Source of the DNA: Pseudomonas sp. 30_B
GTDB lineage: Bacteria; Pseudomonadota; Gammaproteobacteria; Pseudomonadales; Pseudomonadaceae
Assembly (NCBI RefSeq): GCF_017491605.1
Contig: NZ_JAFGYY010000007.1
Span: forward strand, 218,896 to 282,895
Reading direction: 5' to 3'
Length of the DNA stretch: 64,000 bases
Within the stretch, counting starts at the first letter, position 1. Every line of letters starts with the position of its first letter. The notes under the pieces were generated by a model. It made no database searches and was not told the origin of the DNA. It was given only the letters and a program-made list of their open reading frames with translations. This document shows, piece by piece, positions 42,975-52,430 of this stretch. The position numbers and the translations under genes are program-made.

Positions 42975-44885
42975 ATGAACTTCTTCGAACACCAGGACCG
43001 CGCCCGTCGGCAGACCGGGCGCCTGGTCCTGCTGCTGGCCGTCGCGGTGGTCAGCCTGGTGACCATCACCAGCCTGGCGCTGGGCTGGCTCTGGCGTCAC
43101 CTGGGCGAGCCCGCGATGCACCTCACCTCGCGCAGTTCGCTGCCCGATCCCGAGCTGTACCTGTCGGTGGCCGGCGTCATCATTGCCGTGGTCATCGCCG
43201 GCGCGCTGTTCAAGCAGGTGCAACTGAGCGCCGGCGGCAAAGTCGTGGCGGAAAGCCTGGGTGGCCGGCTGCTCAATCTCAGCGCCAGCAATGCCGACGA
43301 GCGCCGCCTGCTCAACGTCGTCGAGGAAATGGCCCTGGCCTCAGGCTCGCCGGTGCCGCCGGTCTACGTGCTGGAAGATGCCTCGATCAACGCCTTCGCC
43401 GCCGGCCTGAGCCCGCGCGATGCGGTGATCGGTATCACCCGCGGCGCCATCGAACAGCTAGAACGCCATGAACTGCAGGGCGTGATCGCCCACGAATTCA
43501 GCCATATCCACCATGGCGACATGCTGCTCAACACGCGCCTGACCGCACTGTTGCACGGCATCCTCCTGCTCGGTCTGATCGGCGGCATGCTGCTGCGCGG
43601 CTGGAGCGAAACCAGCACTGGCGTCCGCGTCAGCAGCCGGAGCAGCAGCAACGACAAGAACAGCGGCGGCAGCGCGGTGCTGCTGGTGATCGGCGCCGGC
43701 GTGGTGCTCTACGTGCTGGGCTATGTCGGGACCTTCTTCGGCCAGCTGATCAAGGCCTCGGTCAGCCGCCAGCGCGAGTACCTGGCCGACGCCTCGGCGG
43801 TGCAGTTCACCCGCGATCCGTCCACCATCGCCGGCGCTCTCAAGAAGATCGGCAGCAATCCCTTCGGCGCCCTGCTCAGCGCCCCGCGCGCGGCGGAGTT
43901 CAGCCATATGTACTTCGGCGACGGCGTGGGCAGCAGCTGGTTCGACACCCACCCGCCGCTGAAAGACCGCATCCGCCGCGTCGAACCGGGCTGGGACGGT
44001 CGCTACCCGAAATTCGAGCCGCGCCTGGACGTTGCGCTGATGAACAAGGATGCCTGGACCGCCGCCGTGACGGGCCAGCCGTATCAGCCCAGCGCGGTCG
44101 ATGTGGCGGTCGCCGCAGTCGGCGCTCCCACCGCCGCACATCTGCAGGAGGCCCGCAGTACCTTGCTGCGCCTGGACGAGCGCCTGCAGCGCGCCGCCCA
44201 CGACACCGAGGGCGCCCAGGCGCTGGTCTACGGCCTGCTGCTGGACAGCGAGCCCGGCCTGCGGGCGCGCCAGCTGGAAACGATCAAGCAGCGCCTGAAC
44301 CTGAGTCTGGCGCTGCAACTGGACCTGCTGGAAGAATCGCTGCTCCGGCTCGACCCCGGCCAGCGCCTGCCGCTGCTGGACCTCGCGATGCCGGCGCTCA
44401 AGCAGCTGGATACCAAGGCCTTCCATACCCTGCGCGAGAACATGGCGCTGCTGATCAAACTGGACGGCAAGGTGAAGCTGCTGGAGTGGACCCTGCTGCG
44501 CATCATCGAGCGCCATCTTCAGCCCGGCAGAGGGAAAATCGGCAGTGTGGCGCTGGCGGCGCTGGCCGAGGAATGCGCGACCCTGCTGGCCTTCCTCGCC
44601 CGTGTCGGCGAAACCGGCCCGGTGGAGACCGGGCAGGCCTTCGCCGATGCCTGGGGCACCCTGCCCTTCGCGCCCCGGCCCGTGCCGGCGGAAGGCAGCC
44701 TGCGCGACCTGGAAAGCGCCCTGAAGAAACTGGAGCAATTGCGCCCGCTGCAGAAGCCGCAGTTGCTCAAGGCGTTGGCGCGCTGCATCGAGCACGACGG
44801 ACGCATCAGCACCGGCGAGGCCGAACTGATGCGCGCAGTGGCCGATATCCTGGACTGCCCGATGCCACCGTTGCTGGCGTGCTGA
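42975..44885 (+). CDS. M48-family metallopeptidase with long C-terminal extension
   Basis: A 636-residue membrane protease. Zinc ligands are His173 and His177 (IAHEFSHIHH, with catalytic Glu174) and the Glu in REYLADASAVQF. Membrane helices are near 17-40, 62-80, 192-212 and 235-260. The first ~320 residues match HtpX/M48; the remaining ~310 are extra, helical and soluble-looking (LEESLLRLDPGQRLPLLDLA, LLIKLDGKVKLLEWTLL, CIEHDGRISTGEAELMRAVADIL), with a TerB-like flavour. It is co-transcribed with the lemA-type gene. Likely membrane protein quality control. Confidence 0.88.
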   Translation: MNFFEHQDRARRQTGRLVLLLAVAVVSLVTITSLALGWLWRHLGEPAMHLTSRSSLPDPELYLSVAGVIIAVVIAGALFKQVQLSAGGKVVAESLGGRLLNLSASNADERRLLNVVEEMALASGSPVPPVYVLEDASINAFAAGLSPRDAVIGITRGAIEQLERHELQGVIAHEFSHIHHGDMLLNTRLTALLHGILLLGLIGGMLLRGWSETSTGVRVSSRSSSNDKNSGGSAVLLVIGAGVVLYVLGYVGTFFGQLIKASVSRQREYLADASAVQFTRDPSTIAGALKKIGSNPFGALLSAPRAAEFSHMYFGDGVGSSWFDTHPPLKDRIRRVEPGWDGRYPKFEPRLDVALMNKDAWTAAVTGQPYQPSAVDVAVAAVGAPTAAHLQEARSTLLRLDERLQRAAHDTEGAQALVYGLLLDSEPGLRARQLETIKQRLNLSLALQLDLLEESLLRLDPGQRLPLLDLAMPALKQLDTKAFHTLRENMALLIKLDGKVKLLEWTLLRIIERHLQPGRGKIGSVALAALAEECATLLAFLARVGETGPVETGQAFADAWGTLPFAPRPVPAEGSLRDLESALKKLEQLRPLQKPQLLKALARCIEHDGRISTGEAELMRAVADILDCPMPPLLAC

Positions 44886-45525
44886 CGCTCCAGCACGCAG
44901 GGCGCATCACCCGGAACGGGTTATCCGCCGATGCCACCGCGGCGGATAACGCTGGCGCGTTATGCGCCCTACGAGTGTCATAGGCCTGAGACAAAGGTGC
45001 CATGCGGTTCTACAGGGACATTCCGTGCCATGCGCTTCGCGAGCAAGCTCGCTCCTACAACTGCGCTCTGCTCTTCGCTTTTCGCTCCCCGAAGACTTCC
45101 AGTGAAATATCCGCGCACTCCGACTGCCCCGTTCAGGAGGCCTCGTTGAAGCGGAGTTTCAGGGGTTGAGCGACATGGATGTCGCGAGAGCTGCGATGGG
45201 CCAGGGACGGCCCTTCGCAGCGGGCCCCTGAAACTTCGCTTCAACGAGGGTATTTTTCGCCCCAAGCGAAAAACCGGATGATTGGGGCAAGACCTTTGCC
45301 TACTTAGGGGCGTTTGCCAAAGTAGGTCGCCCGAGGGGGCGAAACCACAGAGTACGCGCGCACGCCAAAGCGGCGCTGAAACACCCAAGCTGAAGCAGCA
45401 CGACCAACAGCGACCGCCGGTCCTTTCGGGCCCGGCTGGCTCCATCGCATACGTAGTCACCCGCATATCCCCAGCGAGCCCATCGCCCTAGGATGGCCGT
45501 CACCACTGACGCCGGACTGCGCCCC
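44886..45525. repeat. 640-base gene-free stretch with repeats
   Basis: It holds a GGATAACG-family inverted repeat (44917-44972), a REP (45035-45058), and a full composite element (45090-45405, listed separately). From about 45406 to 45525 is the promoter side of the isomerase gene; an ATG at 45493 is in frame but would add residues ahead of the catalytic proline. Confidence 0.75.
45090..45405 (+). repeat. Composite palindromic repeat, copy B
   Basis: The second full copy of the element at 24805-25115, in the same orientation. Aligned blocks include GTTCAGGAGGCC, GGAGTTTCAGGGGTTGAGCG, CATGGATGTCGCGAGAG, GCGGGCCCCTGAAACTTCG, GGGGCAAGACCTTT, CGCCCGAGGGGGCGAAAC and AAGCGGCGCTGAAACACCC. The two copies differ at many single positions but keep the inverted arms, which suggests selection on structure or ongoing mobility. 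Confidence 0.8.
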
Positions 45526-45900
45526 ATGCCCCACATCGCAATAGACTACACCGCCAACCTTGCCAACGACCTCCAGCCCCTCGACCTGCCCCGGAAACTC
45601 CACAAGGCCGCGCAAGCCATGGGTGTGTTCCCCATCAACGGCCTCCGCACCTTCGCCCGCGCCATCGGGGAATACCGGGTAGGCGCCAATACGACGAACG
45701 AAGCCTTCATCAACATCCAGGTCCGCATCGCCCCCGGCCGTCCGGAGGAACTGCGCCAGCGCATCGTCGACACCCTGTTCGCCACTGCCGAGCAAACCCT
45801 CGCCGAGCTGATCGCCAGGCGTCCGGTGGGCCTGCAACTGGAGATCACCGAGTTCGACCGCAGCCTGACCCGCATGGCCGGCAGCCTGCCCACCGCCTGA
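45526..45900 (+). CDS. 5-carboxymethyl-2-hydroxymuconate delta-isomerase-like protein
   Basis: A 124-residue member of the tautomerase superfamily (CHMI/HpaF type), which uses the N-terminal proline as catalytic base. The start at 45526 gives Met-Pro-His-Ile; removal of Met exposes Pro1, which decides the start over the upstream ATG. Motifs HIAIDYTANL and FINIQVRIAPGR fit CHMI. The enzyme normally belongs to homoprotocatechuate degradation, but no other hpa gene is nearby, so the physiological role is uncertain. Confidence 0.85.
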   Translation: MPHIAIDYTANLANDLQPLDLPRKLHKAAQAMGVFPINGLRTFARAIGEYRVGANTTNEAFINIQVRIAPGRPEELRQRIVDTLFATAEQTLAELIARRPVGLQLEITEFDRSLTRMAGSLPTA

Positions 45901-45926
45901 CCGCCAGCTGAAAGGCGCGCAAAAGA

Positions 45927-45950
45927 AAAGGGCCTCCGAAGAGGCCCTTT
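45927..45950. terminator. Bidirectional terminator
   Basis: AAAGGGCCTC-CGAA-GAGGCCCTTT is a perfect 10-base stem with A and T runs on both sides, between the convergent isomerase gene and ProY-like permease gene. It can end transcription from both. Confidence 0.9.
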
Positions 45951-45969
45951 CCATTCACCCGACCGTCAC

Positions 45970-47352
45970 TCAGGCACGGCTGGCGGCACCGCCCTGCTCC
46001 GTCTTGGGAGCAAGGTTCAGCGCGTAGTACAGCACCGTCAGCAGCACCAGGAAGGCCGGGCCGATGTACAGCGCGATGCGGGTGTCCTCGAAGAACGCCA
46101 TCAGCACCACCACCAGCACCAGGAAGGCCATGGCGAGGTAGGAGCTGACCGGGTACAGCCACATCTTGAACTGCAGCTTGCCGGCTTCGGCGGCGGAGAG
46201 GCCGCGGCGGAACTTCAGCTGGGCCAGCAGGATCATCGCCCAGGTCCAGATCGCACCGAAGGTGGCGATGGAGGTCACCCAGGTGAATACCTTCTCCGGT
46301 ACCAGGTAGTTCAGCAGCACGCCCAGCAGCAGCGCGCCGATGGACAGCAGCAGCGCATTACGCGGCACGCCGCCCTTGGAGGTCTTGGCGAACACGGCCG
46401 GGGCCTGGCCATGCTGGGCGAGGCTGTAGAGCATGCGGCCGGTGCTGAAGATGCCGCCGTTGCAGGACGACAGCGCGGCGGTGATCACCACGAAGTTGAT
46501 GATGCCGGCGGCGGTCTTGATGCCCATGCGCTCGAAGGTCATCACGAAGGGGCTGCCCTGGGTGCCGATCTCGTTCCACGGGTAGATCGACATGATCACG
46601 AACAGCGCGCCCACGTAGAACAGTAGGATGCGCCAGAACACCGAGTTGATCGCACCCGGAATGGTCTTCTGCGGGTTCTTCGCCTCACCGGCGGTGAGGC
46701 CGATCATCTCCACGCCCAGGTAGGCGAACATCACCATCTGCAGCGACATCAGCACGCCGGTGATGCCGTGGGGCATGAAGCCGCCATTGCTCCAGAGGTT
46801 GGAGATGCCGGTGGCGATACCGCCGTTGCCGAAACCGAAGAAGATCATGCCGCCGCCGACCAGGATCATGGCGACGATGGTGATGATCTTGATCAGGGCG
46901 AACCAGAACTCGAACTCACCGAAGGCGCGCACGGCGATCAGGTTGATGGTGCCCATGCTCGCCAGTGCGGCCAGCGCCCAGATCCAGCGCGGCACGTCGG
47001 GGAACCAGATGCCCATGTAGATGGCCACTGCAGTGATTTCCGCAACGCAGGTCACCAGCCAGAGGAACCAGTAGTTCCAGCCGGTCAGGTAGCCGGCCAG
47101 TGGGCCGAGGTAGTCCTGGGCGTAGCGGGCGAAGGAGCCGGCCACGGGATTGTGCACGGCCATCTCGCCGAGGGCGCGCATGATCACGAGGATGGCGAGA
47201 CCGCCGATGATGTAGGAGAGCATGATGGCCGGGCCGGCCATCTGGATGGCCTTGGCGGAGCCGAGGAACAGGCCGACGCCGATGCAGGCGCCGAGGGCCA
47301 TGAGACGGATGTGCCGCTCATTGAGATCCCGCTGGAGATCGTGGGACGACAT
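45970..47352 (-). CDS. ProY-like amino-acid permease (APC/AAT family)
   Basis: A 460-residue amino-acid transporter with 12 predicted helices. It is very close to ProY/CycA-type permeases: RHIRLMALGACIGVGLF, KAIQMAGPAIMLSYIIGG, ALGEMAVHNPVAGSFARYAQDYLGPLAGYLTGW split across helices 1-3, and SNGGFMPHG / SLQMVMFAYLGVEMIG. Transport is proton-coupled. Proline, histidine or another neutral amino acid are possible; sequence cannot settle it. It stands alone. Confidence 0.92.
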   Translation of the reverse strand: MSSHDLQRDLNERHIRLMALGACIGVGLFLGSAKAIQMAGPAIMLSYIIGGLAILVIMRALGEMAVHNPVAGSFARYAQDYLGPLAGYLTGWNYWFLWLVTCVAEITAVAIYMGIWFPDVPRWIWALAALASMGTINLIAVRAFGEFEFWFALIKIITIVAMILVGGGMIFFGFGNGGIATGISNLWSNGGFMPHGITGVLMSLQMVMFAYLGVEMIGLTAGEAKNPQKTIPGAINSVFWRILLFYVGALFVIMSIYPWNEIGTQGSPFVMTFERMGIKTAAGIINFVVITAALSSCNGGIFSTGRMLYSLAQHGQAPAVFAKTSKGGVPRNALLLSIGALLLGVLLNYLVPEKVFTWVTSIATFGAIWTWAMILLAQLKFRRGLSAAEAGKLQFKMWLYPVSSYLAMAFLVLVVVLMAFFEDTRIALYIGPAFLVLLTVLYYALNLAPKTEQGGAASRA

Positions 47353-47665
47353 GGTGCAACCTCATTTTGTTCTTGGGAAATATCAGCTGCGGACTCGAAG
47401 TGCAGTCGGGATGCGAAAGCGCCGGAAAAAAGCTTCGCCACCGCGCCGGTTGGCACGGAGGGCGGAGGTTTCTGGCGATTCCAGGACGGCACGCCGCAAG
47501 AGGCTGCCCGCTCTTGTGGAGCAGACGTCGGCATTGCGGGAGTGGACCACGGCTGAGGTCGCTGCCGAATTTACACAAGTCCGCAGGGGACGTCTGCCTC
47601 AATCGGGTGCCTTTTGACCAAAGGTGTAGAGACGATTCGTCGCGCCAGGTGCAACCCGGTTCTAC
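47353..47665. other. 313-base gap with no recognised feature
   Basis: This lies between the start of the ProY-like permease gene and the stop of the methyltransferase gene. It should contain the permease promoter. I see no REP, no clear terminator and no convincing frame. Confidence 0.5.
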
Positions 47666-48343
47666 TCAGTCGACCAGCGGTTGCAACTCCAGCAGCAGCG
47701 AGCAGGGCTTGCCGCTCTCGGGATGGCGCGGCTCGCGCAGCTGCCGCACACGCCAGCCGCTGCCGGCGAGCAGCGTCAGCCAGGACTCCAGGGTGCGGAA
47801 GTACCAGGGCATCGGCGCGCGGAAGGCCTCGCCGAAGGCGGCGAAGGTCTCCAGCCGCCAGCCATCGGCATAAGGCTCGTCGCCACTGGCGGACCAGGGA
47901 TGCACGGTCTGGATCAGCAGGCGACCGCCGGGTTCGAGACGCTCGCGCAGCGCCAGGAGCAGCGGCGCGATGGATTCGTCGAGCAGGGCGAAGTTGCAGA
48001 CCAGCGCATCGAAGCGCCCCAGGGATTTCCCCTCGGTGATCAGTCCGGCGTAGTCCATCACCTCGAAGCGGCCGCCACCCGCCTGGCGCGCGGCCTCGAT
48101 CAGCGGCGCGGAAGCATCCACCCCCACGCACTGGCTGCCCCGCTCCGCCAGGGCGCGGCACAGCCAGCCTTCGCCGCAGCCGATGTCCAGCACGCGGCGC
48201 GCGGGCCCGGCGGCGACAGCGCCGAGGATCGCCGCGTCGGTCACCAGGCGCCGGCTCTCGATGCGCTGCTCGCGCACCGCGCGGGTCCAGGCGTCGGCGT
48301 TGGCCTGCCAGCTGTGGCGGATTCGAGCTTGCGGGTCGGTCAT
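47666..48343 (-). CDS. Class I SAM-dependent methyltransferase (Methyltransf_11-like)
   Basis: A 225-residue methyltransferase. Motif I is VLDIGCGEGWLCRAL (near residue 53), the acidic residue of motif II is in VGVDAS, and motif III/post I follow in FDALVCNFALLDE. Small-molecule methylation is likely; no partner gene gives a substrate. The start at 48343 follows CGGAG. The longer upstream frame overlaps REP DNA and has no ribosome site. Confidence 0.88.
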   Translation of the reverse strand: MTDPQARIRHSWQANADAWTRAVREQRIESRRLVTDAAILGAVAAGPARRVLDIGCGEGWLCRALAERGSQCVGVDASAPLIEAARQAGGGRFEVMDYAGLITEGKSLGRFDALVCNFALLDESIAPLLLALRERLEPGGRLLIQTVHPWSASGDEPYADGWRLETFAAFGEAFRAPMPWYFRTLESWLTLLAGSGWRVRQLREPRHPESGKPCSLLLELQPLVD

Positions 48344-48369
48344 GGCGAACTCCGTGCGTGAGTCGAGCT

Positions 48370-48463
48370 GATCGCGGATAAATCCGCTCCTACAAAAAGC
48401 AGCAATCTGCGTTCCCGTAGGAGCGGGCCATGCCCGCGATTCGCGCCCATGGGGCGCGCCTAC
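48370..48463. repeat. Two REP sequences
   Basis: ATCGCGGATAAATCCGCTCCTAC (48370-48393) and GTAGGAGCGGGCCATGCCCG with extension CGCGCCTAC (48417-48463) lie between the methyltransferase start and the end of the small secreted-protein gene. Confidence 0.8.
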
Positions 48464-48474
48464 AGAATATCGTT

Positions 48475-48720
48475 CTACTGCGACTTCCACGCCTTGGGCA
48501 CCGCCAGCCCCTTGGTCGATGGCCCCTGCGGCAGCATCTCGCGGCAGCCGGCGTCGCGGAACGGTCCGCCGATCTTCTGCCAGCCATCTCCCGGCGAGGT
48601 CTGCTGGCAGGCATAGCGGCCGTCCAGCGTGCTCTGCCACTTGTAGAACGGCATCGGCGCGGCGATGGCGCTCAGCGAAACCAGCAGCAGGGACGCAACG
48701 GGCAGAAATAACGAACGCAT
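48475..48720 (-). CDS. Small secreted protein, function unknown
   Basis: An 81-residue protein with a Sec signal peptide (residues 1-19, MRSLFLPVASLLL..., cleavage after AIA). The mature part is about 60 residues and has three cysteines (YACQQTS, RDAGCREML and no obvious partner for the third position is certain), with MPFYKWQSTLDGRYACQQ as its start. DUF4124-like proteins share the KW.S.DGR.Y/C pattern but I cannot assign it firmly. The start at 48720 opens the signal peptide. Confidence 0.65.
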   Translation of the reverse strand: MRSLFLPVASLLLVSLSAIAAPMPFYKWQSTLDGRYACQQTSPGDGWQKIGGPFRDAGCREMLPQGPSTKGLAVPKAWKSQ

Positions 48721-48998
48721 GGCCGGAAAGTCCTGTCGGAGGAAATAGGGTCTGCTGACGCTTGAGCAGAGTGCGGCAAACGTGGCAGACCCGACTATTG
48801 CACCTGCTGGCCGTCGGCAAATCAATCCGACGGGGGTGGGAGAGTGCTCCACGGCGCGCAGATTTTTCGCCGCCGACTACGCTGGAAATTAGGAAAGCCG
48901 CTATCTCAGGGCTTTCGCGGCGTCGGGAGGGGCGCCGGTCGTCACGTGGGCGGAGTCCGCTTACCTAGGCTGTTGTCTGAGCATGGGCAGGTCGTGAA

Positions 48999-51900
48999 AT
49001 GGATAGCTCGAAGCATTCCGGTACGCCAAGTGCAGCACAACCGGGTCGCTCGGAGCCCGGTCTTTCCCCAACGAAAGTGCACCACCATCGTTTCTTGCTG
49101 CTGTTCCTCTTCCTCCTGCCGCTGCTCGCCGCCATCGGCGCCGCGCTGCTGTATGAGGCGAGCACCTCCAAGCTGCAGGCGCGCGAGCTGGCGCGCTATG
49201 CCAGCGAGCTGACCTGGCAACTGGCGCAAGGCCCCAGCAGCGCGGTGGTCTACCCGCAGAGCGGCCCCTTCGACCGCCGGCTGGGCTACCTGCAACTGCC
49301 GACCTTCCTCGACCGCCTGCACCAGCGCAACTTCATTACCCTGAGCCAGACGCGCTTCTCCGAACCGCTGATGCAGTACGCCGGCCACGGCCTGTTCCCG
49401 CCCTATCCCGAGAAGTCCCAGGCCGGGGTGGACATCGCCGACTGCCGCGGCCTGCCGATCTACAACTTCCGCTACCCGCAGAAGCTGTATGCCAACTTCG
49501 AGAGCATTTCCCCGCTGATCGTGCAGAGCCTGCTGTTCATCGAGAACCGCGACCTGCTGGACACCCAGCGCCCCTACCTGAACCCGGCCATCGACTGGAG
49601 CCGCTTCACCCAGGCCTCGCTGGCGCAGGTCGGCAAGCTGGTCGGCATGGGCAACCACGCCCCCGGCGGCAGCACCCTGGCCACGCAGATCGAGAAATAC
49701 CGGCACTCCGAGGACGGCCGCACCAACTCCATCACCGACAAGCTGCGGCAGATGGCGTCGGCCAGCGTGCGCACCTACCAGGGCGGCGCCGAGAACCTGG
49801 CGGCGCGGCGCAACGTGGTGCTCACCTACCTCAACTCGGTGCCGCTTTCGGCGCAGCCGGGCTACGGCGAAGTCAGCGGCCTGCCGGACGGCCTGTGGAT
49901 CTGGTACGGCGCCGACTACCAGCAGGTGAACCAGTTGCTCAACGCCCCGCCGGCCAGCGGTGTCTCGCTGGCCGAGCAGGGCAAGGCGCTGCGCCAGGTC
50001 GTCTCGCTGATGATCGCCCACCGCCGGCCGTCCTGGTACCTGGCGCGCGGCCGCGACCAGTTGTCCGGGCTGACCGACAGCTACCTGCGCCTGCTCGCCC
50101 AGTCCGGCGTCATCGCGCCCTCGCTGAGCGATGCGGCGCTGAAGCAGCAACTGGTGTTCCGCGACCCCCGCAACCAGCCCACAGTCACCCCGCTGGAGAA
50201 CAACAAGGGCGTGACCCTGGCGCGTACCCGCCTGGCCGGGATGCTCGACGTGCCGTTGTACGACCTGGACCGCTTCGACCTCGCCTTCACCACCACCCTG
50301 CAGCATGAACTGCAAGAACAGGTCACCGCCTACCTGCGGCACCTTTCCGATCCGGAGTTCGCCGCGCAGGTCGGCCTGTTCGGCGAGCACCTGCTGTCCG
50401 AGGACAAGACCAAGGATGTGCGCTACAGCTTCACCCTGTTCGAGCGCACCCCCAGCGGCAACCGTGTGCGCGTGCAGACCGACAACACCGAGCAGCCGTT
50501 CGACATCAACGAAGGCAGCAAGCTGGAGCTGGGTTCCACCGCCAAGCTGCGGGTACTCTCCACCTACCTGGAAACCATCGCCGACCTGCACGACCAGTAC
50601 GCGCCGATGAGCACCGCCGAGCTGAAGAAGGTGCAGGTGGAGCCGATCGACTTCCTCAGTCGCTGGGCCATCGACTACCTGATCGCCGCCAAGGACCGCA
50701 ACCTGCCGGACATGCTCGCCGCGGCCATGCAGCGCAAGTATTCCGCCAGCCCCTACGAAGCCTTCTTCACCGGCGGCGGCATCCACACCTTCAACAACTT
50801 CCGCAAGGAGGACAACGGCCGCATCCCGACCGTCCAGGATGCCCTGCGCGAATCGATCAACCTGCCCTTCGTACGCCTGCTGCGCGACCTGGTGCGGCAC
50901 GACATGTACGCCAACGAAGGCAGCAAGGTCGCCGTGCTGGCCGACGACAAGGACCCGCGCCGCCAGGACTACCTCAACCGCTTCGTCGACAAGGAAAGCC
51001 AGGTCTACCTGCTGCGCTTCTGGCAGAAGTACAAGGGCAAGACCACCGACGACCGCCTCGACACCTTCCTCGACGGCCTGCGCGCCTGGCCGGTGCGGCT
51101 GGCGGCGATCCACCGCTACCTGCAACCGCAGGCGGACCTGCCGACCTTCACCGCCTTCCTCCAGGACCGCCTGAAGAAAGGCAAGTACGTCGGCGAGAAG
51201 CTGACCGACAAGCGCATCGCCGATCTCTACACCCACTATGGGCCGGGCGCCTTCGACCTCAATGACCAGGGCTACGTCGCCCGCGTGCACCCGCTGGAAC
51301 TCTGGCTGCTGGGCTATCTGCAGCGGCAGCCGGCGGCCACCTTCAACGACGCGGTGGCGGCCAGCGTGGCGGAGCGCAAGCAGGTCTACGGCTGGCTGTT
51401 CAAGTCGCGGCACAAGTACGCGCGGGACAAGCGCATCCGCATCATGCTGGAGGTGGAGGCCTTCCTCGACCTGCATGAGCAGTGGAAGCGCCTGGGCTAT
51501 CCGTTCGACCACCTGGTGCCGTCGCTGGCCACCGCGCTGGGCAGCTCCGGCGACCGCCCGGCGGCCCTGGCCGAGCTGATGGGGATCATCCTCAACGATG
51601 GCGTGCGCCTGCCGACCCTGCGCATCGACAGCCTGCGCTTCGCCGCCGACACGCCGTACGAAGCCAGCCTCGGCCCGCAATCGAACACCGGCCGCCAGGT
51701 GATGCGCTCGGAAGTCGCCCAGGCCCTGCGCACCGCGCTGTCCCAGGTGGTGGACGCCGGTACCGCGCGGCGCCTGTCCGGCAGCTTCAAGCTGGCCGAC
51801 GGCAGCCCGCTGGTGATGGGCGGCAAGACCGGCACCGGCGACAACCGCATCGAGAGCGTGACCCGCAGCGGTTGGGTGAAGAGCTCGAAGGCGATGAACC

Positions 51901-52115
51901 GCACCGCGACCTTCGTGTTCTACCTTGGCCCGCGGCACTTCGGCACCCTCACCGCCTACGTGGCTGGCAGCGAGTCGGACGGGTTCAAGTTCACCTCGGC
52001 GCTGCCGGTGCAGGTACTCAAGGGCATGGCGCCGATGCTGACGAGCTATCTGGAACCGGGGATCAGCACCGGGTGCCAGCAACCGATCGATAACCTGCGG
52101 GTGAGTTGGCGGTAG
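48999..52115 (+). CDS. Divergent bifunctional-type penicillin-binding protein (transglycosylase + transpeptidase)
   Basis: A 1038-residue protein, anchored by one N-terminal helix (residues 32-50). The GT51 transglycosylase region (about 150-300) is recognisable but altered: IENRDLLDTQRPYLNPAIDW replaces the usual EDxxFxxHxGxD spacing, followed by GGSTLATQIEKY instead of GGSTITQQ. The penicillin-binding transpeptidase region has SxxK in LELGSTAKL (near 513) and KTG in GGKTGTGD (near 945). Length is greater than PBP1a/1b. It may make peptidoglycan in a special condition or have lost full transglycosylase activity. It is a single-gene unit; its TAG stop lies inside a palindromic repeat. Confidence 0.82.
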   Translation: MDSSKHSGTPSAAQPGRSEPGLSPTKVHHHRFLLLFLFLLPLLAAIGAALLYEASTSKLQARELARYASELTWQLAQGPSSAVVYPQSGPFDRRLGYLQLPTFLDRLHQRNFITLSQTRFSEPLMQYAGHGLFPPYPEKSQAGVDIADCRGLPIYNFRYPQKLYANFESISPLIVQSLLFIENRDLLDTQRPYLNPAIDWSRFTQASLAQVGKLVGMGNHAPGGSTLATQIEKYRHSEDGRTNSITDKLRQMASASVRTYQGGAENLAARRNVVLTYLNSVPLSAQPGYGEVSGLPDGLWIWYGADYQQVNQLLNAPPASGVSLAEQGKALRQVVSLMIAHRRPSWYLARGRDQLSGLTDSYLRLLAQSGVIAPSLSDAALKQQLVFRDPRNQPTVTPLENNKGVTLARTRLAGMLDVPLYDLDRFDLAFTTTLQHELQEQVTAYLRHLSDPEFAAQVGLFGEHLLSEDKTKDVRYSFTLFERTPSGNRVRVQTDNTEQPFDINEGSKLELGSTAKLRVLSTYLETIADLHDQYAPMSTAELKKVQVEPIDFLSRWAIDYLIAAKDRNLPDMLAAAMQRKYSASPYEAFFTGGGIHTFNNFRKEDNGRIPTVQDALRESINLPFVRLLRDLVRHDMYANEGSKVAVLADDKDPRRQDYLNRFVDKESQVYLLRFWQKYKGKTTDDRLDTFLDGLRAWPVRLAAIHRYLQPQADLPTFTAFLQDRLKKGKYVGEKLTDKRIADLYTHYGPGAFDLNDQGYVARVHPLELWLLGYLQRQPAATFNDAVAASVAERKQVYGWLFKSRHKYARDKRIRIMLEVEAFLDLHEQWKRLGYPFDHLVPSLATALGSSGDRPAALAELMGIILNDGVRLPTLRIDSLRFAADTPYEASLGPQSNTGRQVMRSEVAQALRTALSQVVDAGTARRLSGSFKLADGSPLVMGGKTGTGDNRIESVTRSGWVKSSKAMNRTATFVFYLGPRHFGTLTAYVAGSESDGFKFTSALPVQVLKGMAPMLTSYLEPGISTGCQQPIDNLRVSWR

Positions 52116-52430
52116 GGCGTACAACCGTTCGCGGTTGTACGCCGATACACCTCAACTCATCGACGTCGCCCGGGCCGAACCCGGAGTGCCCCGGGACCAC
52201 GGCCAAACGGCGTATAACGTCGAACGTTATACGCCCTACGCTCCCGCCGTCCTCACAACTGACGCGGCGATCTCCCTACACGCCGATCGGCCCCCTCTCC
52301 CTCCGGGAGAGGGCTGGGGTGAGGGGAAAGTCCGAGCGCTGATCTATCCCTGAACCGTAGGAGCGGACTCAGTCCGCGATGAACCCGGCGCAGGGCAAAT
52401 CGCGGACGGAGTCCGCTCCTACGAAAGCCC
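52112..52430. repeat. Repeat-filled 315-base gap
   Basis: Contains two inverted repeats of the GTAGGGCGTA..TACGCC family (52112-52147 and 52209-52239), a CCCTCTCCCTCCGGGAGAGGG palindrome (52291-52326) and a REP pair (52357-52380 and 52399-52422). No gene is visible. The first repeat overlaps the stop codon of the penicillin-binding protein gene. Confidence 0.8.

Noticed and set aside
48942..52124. Open frame of 1060 codons on the minus strand opposite the penicillin-binding protein gene
   Set aside because: Fully antisense to a gene with clear PBP motifs; composition is Val/Ala/Gly/Arg/Gln rich with no domain. It is a by-product of high-GC third positions.
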